From Mesostigma viride (Eukaryota > Streptophyta > Mesostigmatophyceae > Mesostigmatales > Mesostigmataceae), in NCBI GenBank assembly GCA_009746045.1, contig RPFO01000744.1:803635-867634 (forward strand): a DNA stretch of 64,000 bases. Reading direction: 5' to 3'. A program made the position numbers and the translations under genes. Positions 1 to 8,432 of the stretch are shown here, in pieces. A model generated the notes under the pieces. The model searched no databases. It was given only the letters and a program-made list of their open reading frames with translations, and was not told where the DNA came from. Within the stretch, counting starts at the first letter, position 1; every line of letters begins with the position of its first letter.

Positions 1-37
1 AGATGGGGCTTCCAGGAAGCCGAAAAAGACCAAAGGG

Positions 38-459
38 GTGACGCTGCCCACTCGAGCACAAGTGGTGAATTGGAGGGTGCAAGAGAGAGTGCTCCCCGAG
101 GTGCTCGAGGATGCCAACGACAATGGAGGGGGGATAAAGAGTTGGATCATGGCTACTCGCCAAGGGGGGTGGAGGAACCAGGAAAGCAGGAAGGTGGTCA
201 TGAACATCGCCCTGGCCATGGACACACTCTTCAAGGAGTTGGGGCCGGCAGCCGGGGAGTTGGCTGGGGTAGAGTATCTCATGAGGGTGGTGGCAGCATG
301 CTCCTAGTGGAGAGCCAGGGGTCAGGAGGGTGGAAGGTGGCTGGCCACCTCCTTGCTCTCAAGGAAGATGCCTCCTTGGTGAGCAACCCGGCCATGAAGA
401 TGGCCCTGCAAAGCGCCACGATGATGGAGAAGCTGGGCAAGGCCCAGCAAACCAAGTAA
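38..459 (+). pseudogene. gag-like 5' ORF of the DIRS-like element, frameshifted
   Basis: Two overlapping frames read as one protein broken by a frameshift near base 295: the first frame runs to the segment GVEYLMRVVAA, and the second continues with LLVESQGSGGWKVAGHLL and stops at 457-459. The composition (charged, helical, no enzyme motif) and the position in front of RT fit a gag-like protein. A further open stretch (about 480-900) in a third frame leads toward the RT. I find no zinc knuckle. The function is inferred from position only. Confidence 0.4.
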
Positions 460-886
460 ACACCGAAAGGGTAAACCGCTCCCCCTTCCCACTGCCTCTT
501 CCTACAATGCCTCTAAGCACTACGTGGGGGAGAGTGAGGTCAGCACGCAGACGCCAGCGTGCAACTCGCCGCCGCCGGACCTTCACTCTACAACACAAGG
601 TGATTACGTGGTTGAATTGGCTATGGCACGGGGGGGCAGACCCTCCGCCTAAATCTGGAGGCGCGTGCTCCAGAGGAACGGCGGAGGCCCTGAAAAGGGT
701 CAAGAAGCACTGCGAGTGGTACAGTCGCCGCGTAACCGGCGTTGCGACAGGCCCCGCAGAAGGAAGTGATCTAATCTATGGGAAATGTAATAAGTATGAA
801 CAACTTGTGGCGGAGCGGGTGAGTCTGCCGAAGCGCGAGGTGGCAGGAAAGGCGAAGCTGCTGGATTTGCTGGCGCTACGACCTAG

Positions 887-2794
887 TTGGCGAGAGGTGT
901 ACGCCAGCGAGCCAACTGCATCAAGCCGGAGGTGGCTGCCAGTGCGAGGTATTGGAATGTACCTGCCCCCAGCCGAGGGTGCACCATGGCGGAGTGGGGC
1001 AAGTTGATGGGGAGGGCAGCGGACGTGGGGATGGTGGAGTTCCGAGAGACGCGGCCAAAGTGGGTAGACGGATGTTTTGGGGTGGCCAAAGGAGTGGGGG
1101 AGTTAAGGCTCATTGTGAATAAGAAGTTGGGGAACGCACTGTGGGTGGACCCCCCTAAGACGGTGTTACCCCACCTGGGCATATACTCGGAGGTCTATAT
1201 CAAGGGTCGGTGCTACACGGCCAAGAGCGATCTGGTCTCGTATTACTATACCATCCAAGTGCCGGAGTGGTGGTGGGATTATCAAGGGCTACCTGATGTG
1301 TGGTCCACCGATGTCGGGCTGCCGGGGCGGCGGAGGAGGGTGTGGCCAGTGCTGAAAGTGCTGGCCATGGGGCACTCCCACGCTGTAGCGCTAGGGGAAG
1401 CCATCCATGAGATGGTCCTCTATGCCACGGGCGCTTTGGATCCTAGACGGCAGGTGAACCGCCTCACAAGTGTAGGGGAGCTGACCGTGCTTCGGAATGC
1501 ATGGGGTAACCCAACCGCCCTAGCCATCGAGTACAAGGAGGAGAGCACGAGGGAGATGCAAATCGACCTTGAGGACCCCCCTGCCCCTATGGTATCCATC
1601 ACTATTGATGACCTGGTGGTCAGCAATGGGCGCACGTGCGAGGCGGTGAATCGCTTAATCGCGAGTGCTATTGAAGACGGGTACGCGCCTAACAACCTTG
1701 TGCCCTCCAAGGACAAGACGATCATGGCTAGCCCGGAGGGGGAGGACGAGCTAGAAGCTCTGGGTGTTGTTCACCGGCGGGATGGGGTGTTGGAGCCGAC
1801 AGCTAAGCAGCTCACCCTTGTGGTTGCGCACACTCGTGTACTCCTCGAGAGGGGACGCGCTACCGCTGAGGCGCTGGCGGCCGTCGTGGGCCGGTGGGTG
1901 TGGCTGCAGATGCTCAGCCGCACTTGCTTGTCCATATGGCAGCAGAGTTTTAAGTTCATCAACCTCAAGGGGTGGGGCCAGCGAACGCGACCTTTGTGGC
2001 AAGGTGTGCGCGATGAGCTCGAGTGTGCCATGGCGTTGGCCCCCATGCTCCGTGTGGACCGGGGGGCTGCCCTGGCTCCGGTGGTGGTGGCCTCGGATGC
2101 GTCTAGTTTTGGGCAGGGGGTTGTCTACGCTGAGATGGCCCCAGCTGAGGTGACGGAATTAGCTCGGGCCCGGGAGGTGCGGGGTTACCCAACCCTCCTC
2201 ACCCCAGGTGAGGCCATGTATGCCGGGCCTAGACCCTTGACCAAGGCCGCGGAAAAAGCCATCATCCACGGGCGATGGCGCGTAGGGATCAAGAGTCGCT
2301 GGCGCGATTCGACCATGCACATCAACGAGAAGGAAGTGCGGGCCGCTGTGAAGGGGGTGGAGCGCTCGGCCCGGAACCTCGGAACATGGGGTAAGCGGGT
2401 GGTGAGGTTAGTGGACTCCACTGCCGCTTTGGGCTGCTTGGCTAAAGGGCGTTCCTCTTCTTACCGGTTAAACAAGCAATGCCGCCGGTTGTGCGCTCTT
2501 ACGTTGGTCACCGGCAGCCGCTCACAATGGGTCTGGACGCCAAGTGAGCTTCAGCCTGCGGATGGGCCTTCGCGGGGGCTTTCCATGGCTGCCTCGGTGG
2601 CCGGGTGGGTCCGCGATTTGACTCGCGAGGGTGTTCATCCCAATCCCGGGCCTCGGCTTGGCGCTAGCTACTTGACCCTTCTTGAGGGCAAGGTGAAGCC
2701 GGCTACTTTGATGGTTTACCATCGGGGCTTAGGTCCTTTTTCGCATGGTGGGCGAGCCGGCGGGGTCGGGTTGGCAGCTTGTTGCGCGGCTTGA
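887..2794 (+). CDS. DIRS-type reverse transcriptase-RNase H polyprotein
   Basis: This 635-residue frame carries RT blocks: RLIVNKKL near residue 75, AKSDLVSYYYTIQVP (motif A, catalytic D) near 110, AMGHSHAVALGE (motif B position) near 163, and TIDDLVV (motif C) near 240, where the usual first Y of YxDD is T. RNase H follows, with ASDASSFGQG near 402, a conserved E in NEKEVRAA, a D in LVDSTAA, and WTPSELQPADGPSRG near 550, which is typical of DIRS elements. A 2A-like EGVHPNPGP lies near 581-589, and then the N-terminal core-binding part of a tyrosine recombinase begins (VKPATLMVYHRGL). The frame is lost around 2750-2794. Residues before about 30 probably belong to another frame, so the start at 887 is only nominal. 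Confidence 0.85.
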   Translation: MARGVRQRANCIKPEVAASARYWNVPAPSRGCTMAEWGKLMGRAADVGMVEFRETRPKWVDGCFGVAKGVGELRLIVNKKLGNALWVDPPKTVLPHLGIYSEVYIKGRCYTAKSDLVSYYYTIQVPEWWWDYQGLPDVWSTDVGLPGRRRRVWPVLKVLAMGHSHAVALGEAIHEMVLYATGALDPRRQVNRLTSVGELTVLRNAWGNPTALAIEYKEESTREMQIDLEDPPAPMVSITIDDLVVSNGRTCEAVNRLIASAIEDGYAPNNLVPSKDKTIMASPEGEDELEALGVVHRRDGVLEPTAKQLTLVVAHTRVLLERGRATAEALAAVVGRWVWLQMLSRTCLSIWQQSFKFINLKGWGQRTRPLWQGVRDELECAMALAPMLRVDRGAALAPVVVASDASSFGQGVVYAEMAPAEVTELARAREVRGYPTLLTPGEAMYAGPRPLTKAAEKAIIHGRWRVGIKSRWRDSTMHINEKEVRAAVKGVERSARNLGTWGKRVVRLVDSTAALGCLAKGRSSSYRLNKQCRRLCALTLVTGSRSQWVWTPSELQPADGPSRGLSMAASVAGWVRDLTREGVHPNPGPRLGASYLTLLEGKVKPATLMVYHRGLGPFSHGGRAGGVGLAACCAA

Positions 2795-3218
2795 CGATAG
2801 AGGAATACTATTGCGAGTATGTCGCTTGGGCGCACTCACGGTGTTACAGCCGCCAGTTGTGTGTCAATGCGCTTATGGGCCTGAATTTGTACTTTCCCCG
2901 GGAGGTGCGGGATTGGGCCTTGGCACGAAGTGTTTTGGCTGGCTGGCGCACGTTGGCACCCCCTCGTGCCCCCCCCCCCATTCCATGGGAGGCTGCGTTT
3001 GCGCTTGCTTGTACTATGGTGCTTCAGATGATTTTTTGCGGCAGCGCAGCATGGCTGATATTCAGCATCGGGGTCGCTGGCGCAGCAGCAAAACTGTCGC
3101 CCACTATGTGGGATTGCACCGGAGCTTGGCCCTCACCCTTCCTGACGCCCTGGTTCGGGCTATCGCCGCCTGCCCCCCGCGCATTTGGCGGAGCGTCTTT
3201 TCTCTGCCTTCCTCTTAA
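2640..3218 (+). pseudogene. tyrosine recombinase of the DIRS-like element, frameshifted and shortened
   Basis: The N-terminal part is in the RT frame (VKPATLMVYHRGL). A middle part is in another frame (YYCEYVAWAHSRCYSRQL, then LAGWRTLAPP). The catalytic C-terminus is in a third frame as LRQRSMADIQHRGRWRS followed by KTVAHYVG, which fits the H-x-x-R and catalytic Y block of DIRS recombinases. Only about 190 codons separate the two ends, against roughly 300 or more in intact DIRS recombinases, and the segment with the first catalytic Arg was not found. An internal deletion plus frameshifts is the simplest reading, so this copy should not integrate on its own. Confidence 0.7.
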
Positions 3219-3294
3219 GTTCCCTTCATTCTTGTCTTATGCGTCCACCGGTTTTTGTTTTGCCCCTGGCTTGGGTCGCCAGGGAGGGATGTAA

Positions 3295-3428
3295 GGGTAA
3301 GGCTAGCCTTTTTGGACATAAAGTGTTCCCATGGGTAAGGATGGCCAGTTGAGGGCCACTTCCCGATGTGCTCTACTTATTGTTTTAATAAAGAGTCTGG
3401 TTACCCTGGAGTTCCACGGTTAATAGAA
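3295..3428 (+). repeat. split direct repeat copy B1 of the DIRS-like element
   Basis: This 134-bp segment starts GGGTAAGGCTAGCC and ends TTAATAGAA, and is identical by eye to 3841-3974. It contains TTTTAATAAAGAG, a possible AATAAA polyadenylation signal for the element's transcript. Segment A2 follows it. Confidence 0.9.
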
Positions 3429-3840
3429 TCGGGGTTCTCTGAACATAGTTTCTTTATAGTGATACGGAAGGGGAGCCGCTGATGCTAGGTGAAATAGAGC
3501 TGGGTGATGTGATCGTAATAAGGTTGATTAGGCTTCTAGTGTACGAGTATTACGGATGATATGGCCTAATTGTTGCGGCCCATACCTTGACGGTGTGCTG
3601 AGTACCTTGACGACGGATTTCTGCGTCTAGGTTCTCCTAGCAGATCTGTGATTGCGGACGGGTTTGCAACAAGCAATATCTGAAGTAAAACTTGACGGCT
3701 AAAACTGTTTAGAGGCCGTTGCCGGATCTGGCCGTTGGTAGAGAGCCGTTGGCCTTGAAACACGATAAAAGCTTGCTCACCTAGCTCATGGCGGTCTCTT
3801 TTGTTTTCCCACCCGCCCTCCCTGTGTGTTGCCTGTTTGG

Positions 3841-3974
3841 GGGTAAGGCTAGCCTTTTTGGACATAAAGTGTTCCCATGGGTAAGGATGGCCAGTTGAGG
3901 GCCACTTCCCGATGTGCTCTACTTATTGTTTTAATAAAGAGTCTGGTTACCCTGGAGTTCCACGGTTAATAGAA
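3841..3974 (+). repeat. split direct repeat copy B2 and right end of the DIRS-like element
   Basis: This is the second identical 134-bp copy of B1. After it the sequence (AGTGCTTCC...) no longer resembles the element, so it marks the right end. Confidence 0.9.
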
Positions 3975-4199
3975 AGTGCTTCCATGCCTATAGCTTCGAC
4001 AATCCTCCGTCCCTGGTAGACAGAATGAAGGGGAACTGTTCAAATTAGCTGTTGGCTATTTTCTTCACCTCGCTCTACCGTCGGTATTTGTTGCTATGCC
4101 ACAAGCCTAACTGGACAGGGTTCAGGGTTTATGTTATTTATTTGTTGGTCTAGCCCACCTGTTTGACCAGTCGTTTCCTCTCGTCAGCATTGTTGCCTC

Positions 4200-4320
4200 T
4201 GCCTCACTACTGATGCCGTCTGCCAGCCTGCTGGATGGTTCACCCTCCACCGTCTCTTGTCATCATGGTTGCCATGGGTTGCATCCCTTGTGCCGTCTGC
4301 CAGCCTGTTTGATGAGTAAT
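4200..4320 (+). repeat. two decayed echoes of the 4524 exon start inside the intron
   Basis: GCCGTCTGCCAGCCTG followed by CTGGATGG (about 4211-4238) and by TTTGATGAG (about 4293-4317) repeat the true acceptor and exon start GCCAGCCTGTTTGACGAG at 4520-4537. They look like duplicated acceptor-plus-exon-edge pieces that have since decayed. Confidence 0.6.
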
Positions 4321-4523
4321 GGCCTGATAACATTCCTGCAATAGCCATCGAGGAAGGCCTACATCGTCTGTTGTTACTGTTGCTTGTGCCCCATCGTTGT
4401 CGTGGTGGTGGGTTCCGCCTTGGCCTATTTACCGTTTTTGTTGTGTAATTCTATTCTATTCTTGGTGGTGCTATTCTGTTCTTGGTGTTGTTGCCTGTGT
4501 CACATCGTTGCCGTTTTTGCCAG

Positions 4524-4659
4524 CCTGTTTGACGAGGCGACGAGCGCGCTGGACAGCCACACGGAAGCCAGCATCTTGAGCACGCTGCGGGCGATTGCTG
4601 CGGGGCGCACGTCCATCTTCATCGCACACCGGCTGACCACCGCCATGCAGTGCGATGAT
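4524..4659 (+). CDS. ATM1/ABCB7-type ABC transporter, penultimate exon
   Basis: The exon codes for LFDEATSALDSHTEASIL, the Walker B and D-loop of an ABC ATPase, and then the H-loop in TSIFIAHRLTTAMQCDD. The wording AHRLTTAMQCD is typical of mitochondrial ATM1/ABCB7 half-transporters, which export a sulfur or glutathione compound needed for cytosolic iron-sulfur cluster assembly. The acceptor is GCCAG|C at 4523 and the donor is GAT|GTAAGC at 4660, phase 0. The exons for the membrane domain, Walker A and signature motif lie upstream of the window. The DIRS-like element at 1-3974 probably occupies an upstream intron. Confidence 0.85.
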
Positions 4660-5302
4660 GTAAGCGATGGTCAGATATACACGAGTATCACTAAATATAT
4701 CATGGGTTTTGTACGTCGTGTCGGCTTTGTACTTGCATGCCAGTGATTATTTTCTTTAGGGTTCTTCCTCTTTTCGGGGGCTCCTTATGTTGCATGAAGA
4801 TCTCACCTTCGTAATTTATCATTCTCGATCAACATAAATCATGGATGTGCTATCATATGGGGCGGGCACTGGCTGACCACTGCCATGCGCACTTACGTGA
4901 GCGATGCATGTATAGACTAATACGTATGCGTGTTGTGGGTGTGATGCTGCTGCACGTTGCGTGCCAGATGCTTGTGGTACGATGGTATGATGCCTATGGT
5001 GTGATGTTCAGTTTCTTGGATGCACCTTTTTTCCCAGTGAGGTGGTAAGAGTTTGTTCTCTTGTCTAGTGTCATGTTCAATTTTTGCACCCCAGTTCCAA
5101 GTAATAAATTAATCAATTAATTTACAACCCAGCCCCAAAGTGGCCAGAGATTAGGCTATGTTACATCAAGCACGATACAATCTGCATCCTTGTCAAGTAT
5201 ACGTGTACGCTTGTTAGGCTTATCTATGCAGCTAGGCTTGTGTACGCTGCATTACTTTTCGGTGTCGCGGGGAGCTCTAAAGTGTGTCATATTCACCACT
5301 GC

Positions 5303-5375
5303 CATTAATTAATTAACTTATTTATTTATTTGTTAACACGTGACTGCGTCACTTGAGCGTAAGTCCCTCTGCCAT
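5303..5375 (-). repeat. 3' end fragment of a LINE family (hairpin plus TTAATTAA tail)
   Basis: On the minus strand this reads ACTTACGCTCAAGTGACGCA, then GTCACGTG, then a TTAATTAATTAA-like tail. It is a variant of the 3' end seen at 22724-22771 and 23605-23652. Only the terminus is present, as expected of a 5'-truncated copy. It lies in the last intron of the ABC transporter gene. Confidence 0.6.
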
Positions 5376-5439
5376 GCATGCAGGGTACTGGGTTGTCTCA
5401 CCATCCTTATCGATCACCGTTGGTTCTTCGTGATGGTCC

Positions 5440-5471
<32 letters not shown>

Positions 5472-5495
5472 CCGCGCCCGCATGTGTGTGCACAG

Positions 5496-5672
5496 ATCGT
5501 GGTGATCCAAGACGGCCGCGTTATCGAGCGGGGCAGCCACGAGCACCTACTGGAGCTCGACGGAGAATACGCGTCCATGTGGCAGACGCAGATGGCGTCA
5601 GCGGATGAAGGGGAGGAAGGGAGCGGCGAGGAGCGCCCTCGCAAACCAAAACCTGAGCCCCGTCTCCGTTAA
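5496..5672 (+). CDS. ATM1/ABCB7-type ABC transporter, last exon
   Basis: This exon continues the upstream one in phase 0 after acceptor CACAG at 5495 and reads IVVIQDGRVIERGSHEHLL, the end of the nucleotide-binding domain after the H-loop, then GEYASMWQTQ. A short acidic and basic tail (EEGSGEERPRKPKPEPRLR) runs to the TAA at 5670-5672. The 836-nt intron in front carries a GT-rich tract just before the acceptor. Family assignment is from these conserved blocks; other ABCB half-transporters are possible but less likely. Confidence 0.85.
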   Translation: MVVIQDGRVIERGSHEHLLELDGEYASMWQTQMASADEGEEGSGEERPRKPKPEPRLR

Positions 5673-6840
5673 CATAAATTATTCAGATGAGCACTTTGAG
5701 GTTAGCACGGAAATAGCCACTCAGGTGTTATTAAACTAGCTCATACATTAGGTTGTCTGCATGCCTGGCAGCAGTTGCTCAAAACCAATGCCATCATTTA
5801 GCACAATTAATATGTCATCACTGGTGCCACAAGAAGATCAGATCAGAAAATGTCTTTGCGTGATGGCCCCGTAATGGCTTAGTGCTGAAAAAAAGCACGA
5901 TGGTTGCAAACGATGCAATTTATTTGAAAATAAGGGAGAAACCCGAGTCCAAATCAAGCGTGCTCATCCATGCAGGTTCTCTTGACAGAGTAAATGATAT
6001 AATTCCCAATTAAGAATTTCATTTTTTTTTGTTGTTGTTGTTGTTTGGAAAGCTAGCGCAATTTCTTTTACATGATCCGAGCGTATAAAGTTTATCACAT
6101 TGTTGTGGCACCGCGTGTATTCCAAGCTGGAAATGGTTGGCAATATGCATAATCCAGGAGCCACACACGTAGTGTACGTGCTTTGCCACCTTAAATATAT
6201 CACCCCACTTCGGACTGGATGGGTCTGCACCGGCGAGCTTGAAAGATCAGGGGCGGGCAGCGATTCGATCAAGGTTTTTGGGCTAAGTGCCATGTGGCCG
6301 ATATTTAACTACGGAAACTAGCTTTGGCTCGGCCAATTTGTGGCTTTTAGCCAATAAAAATAGGGCTAGGCACGGCCACGTGTGGTGACTGGCGGGCGGG
6401 CGAGTCAACTGGCGCTTCCCTGGTCACACAATGCTTCTATAGTACACCTGTCACCTGCCACTGGCGGGGGGGTCAGACTCTCCATCTAGTTTAATGCACA
6501 GTTTTAGCTAACAACATCACTGCAAGAAGAGCGCTAGATCGAATGGGTGCATGGATGTTAAAGAAAGCTTTACATACACGGCAATCCATGCATTACCTTG
6601 AAGTCTTCTCCGGCCTCACCAGTTCGATGGCCCGACCAAGGAAGACACGTGCCGCGATCGTCCTGTTCTTAATTGGCACAGGAACGCAAGCTCATGGGGC
6701 CCTCGATCGGGCCCATCACCGCCGCCGCCGCGTGGAGAGTTCCTCTCCTTTCCGGAGCAGACCCATCGATCACCTCGCTATCCCTTACAGCTTCTTTTAG
6801 CTCAACGAACGTGCCCAGTTGTCGCTGCGCTCCACAACCC
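5673..6840. other. intergenic, no gene recognised
   Basis: I see no convincing exon here. There is a short GTT repeat near 6030-6045, and otherwise unique AT-richer sequence between the ABC transporter stop and the LINE remnant. Confidence 0.5.
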
Positions 6841-6844
6841 ATGC

Positions 6845-7890
6845 ATGATTCATCCCGCCGCGGCCCGGCCAGCACCAGCAGCCACACCGGCCCCCTCCCT
6901 CAGCAAGGATGGCATCCGTGCAGTGCTGGAGGTCGAGCACGTGACCTGGCCGCTGGCCGATAAGCTCTCATCGCTGAGCACGACGCTCAACACCGTCGGT
7001 GAAGGCCCGGGTAGACCTCTAATGCGGAAACCAGGGTCGCCCACAAGCTCCAACCCCAGCTCACGGCGCTGCAGGCCGCAGCCCAGGCTTTTGATGCACA
7101 CGCCACCCAGCCTACTCTCTCGCCTCAACCAGGTGGAGAGCAAGTGCGGCCTGCTCATCATGCAAGAAGCTCGAAGCCATCACCGCACAAACTGAGGCCC
7201 TGGCCATGCAGGTCCCGGAGATCGCGGCGCATTCGGCCACCGGAATCGCTGCCCAGCCCACCCGGCCGGGCTGCAGGCAGATGGCAGGGCTCCTCTCGCC
7301 ACACTCCTACGCGGACCTCATAGCTGCGGTCAGCGACCACATCGACCACGGACGCCATCACCCGCGAAGCTGCAGGAGATGGAAGCCCATCGCCGCGCAG
7401 AAGAACGCGAGGACACCGACCGCTCCCGCCGCCAATGCAGAGTGGTGCTGCGTCGCTCGCCCAGCCGCCAGGGGAGACAGCAACCTCTCTTGAGGATGAG
7501 CTCAGGCCGAAGCAAGCTCCTTACCCAACTGGACCTCAAAGGTGAAGTAGAGCTGCGTGGGCACCGCCTTCCCCATTCACCGTCCTGACAAGACAGCACC
7601 CCCACCAGTTCTGCTTACCTTCAGCTCCATGGAGGATAAGCGGCTGTCCCTCTCTTGCCGCAAGAAGTTGCCCGACCTCGGACCCTGGACGCTGGATGAC
7701 GACCTGACGCCCACGCAGCAGCAGCAGCGACGCGATCTGTGGCCGGAGTATATACCAAGCTAGGCCATGCACAAGCAAGACCCCAAGAAGCCAAAGGTGT
7801 TCTGCATGGAGGGGCAGGGACCTGATAGTCAACAACCAGCTGTGGACGCCCCCCACCGCCCGGCGGGCTAGACTAGCCATAATGTAGTCA
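6845..7890 (+). pseudogene. decayed L1-like retrotransposon ORF1
   Basis: Pieces in several frames match the intact ORF1 at 21775-22653: SYADLIAAV (about 7305), a P-rich segment ending PPPVLLTFSSMEDKRLSLS (about 7600) and WTLDDDLTPTQQQQRRDLWP (about 7690-7750), against LDDDLTLAQQQRRRELWP in the intact copy. After a stop at 7761 the C-terminal domain goes on in other frames (KPKVFCMEG, then DLIVNNQLWTPPTARRARLA near 7825-7880), which is the usual end of L1 ORF1 proteins. No ORF2 follows, so this is a truncated or internally deleted copy. Confidence 0.7.
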
Positions 7891-7964
7891 CACGCATGTT
7901 TGATTGATGCAACCTCGAAGACACTCCTAGCCATACCATGTGCCACGCCGGGTACGTAGAACGT

Positions 7965-8288
7965 AGCCATCCCTATAGCCTAACCTAGCCAACAGATATC
8001 CGCCAGCCTATAGCTATGTGCTTTGCCTAGCACAGCCTGTTTGCTTGCGTCAACATCTACAAGTAATGCAATGCTCTCGCGGGTCAAATTACACCCACAG
8101 GGGATGCATGCTGGATCGTTTTGGCGGGTCCGTTTGTGTTGCATGCCTGTGGCACGTGCATGTGAGGAAAGGGGGGGGTCTCTGCCCCCTGCCCGCTGTA
8201 CGTGCACACTCAGGGATTAAAAGTACTCTGGTGCTCCGTGACTCCCCAACCGGAGCACGTGTTTAATTAATGAATGAATGAATTTATA
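7965..8288 (+). repeat. LINE/SINE 3' end with hairpin and AATG-type tail
   Basis: GTGCTCCG (8231-8238) and CGGAGCAC (8251-8258) form a perfect 8-bp stem, and a TTTAATTAATGAATGAATGAA tail follows. The stretch CTATAGCCTAACCTAGCC with GATATCCGCCAGCCTA near 7972-8020 recurs at about 18650-18700, marking a dispersed family. This is probably the 3' UTR of the ORF1 remnant just upstream. Confidence 0.6.
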
Positions 8289-8432
8289 AAATAGGAAGGC
8301 ACGACTCAATTGTTAACCTGATGCCCCACCAGCACACCTCATTGGTATCGAGAACGAGTCAACAACACAGGCATTGCCCTCCCTGGTCCCCAACCCATGG
8401 TCCTTAAAAAGAATGCAGGGCCATGTGATTGA

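Larger units (their letters stand above)
1..3974 (+). mobile_element. DIRS-like retrotransposon, PAT/Ngaro type, 5' end outside window
   Basis: The stretch codes in order for a broken gag-like region, an RT-RNase H polyprotein and a broken tyrosine recombinase, then ends in a split direct repeat. Repeat B occurs twice as identical 134-bp copies (3295-3428 and 3841-3974) around a 412-bp segment A2 (3429-3840). PAT and Ngaro-type DIRS elements are built A1-ORFs-B1-A2-B2, so A1 should lie upstream of base 1. Identity of the two B copies suggests a fairly recent insertion, yet the recombinase and gag are frameshifted. The right boundary is taken as the end of B2. The element lies directly upstream of ABC transporter exons, so it probably sits in an intron of that gene. 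Confidence 0.85.
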
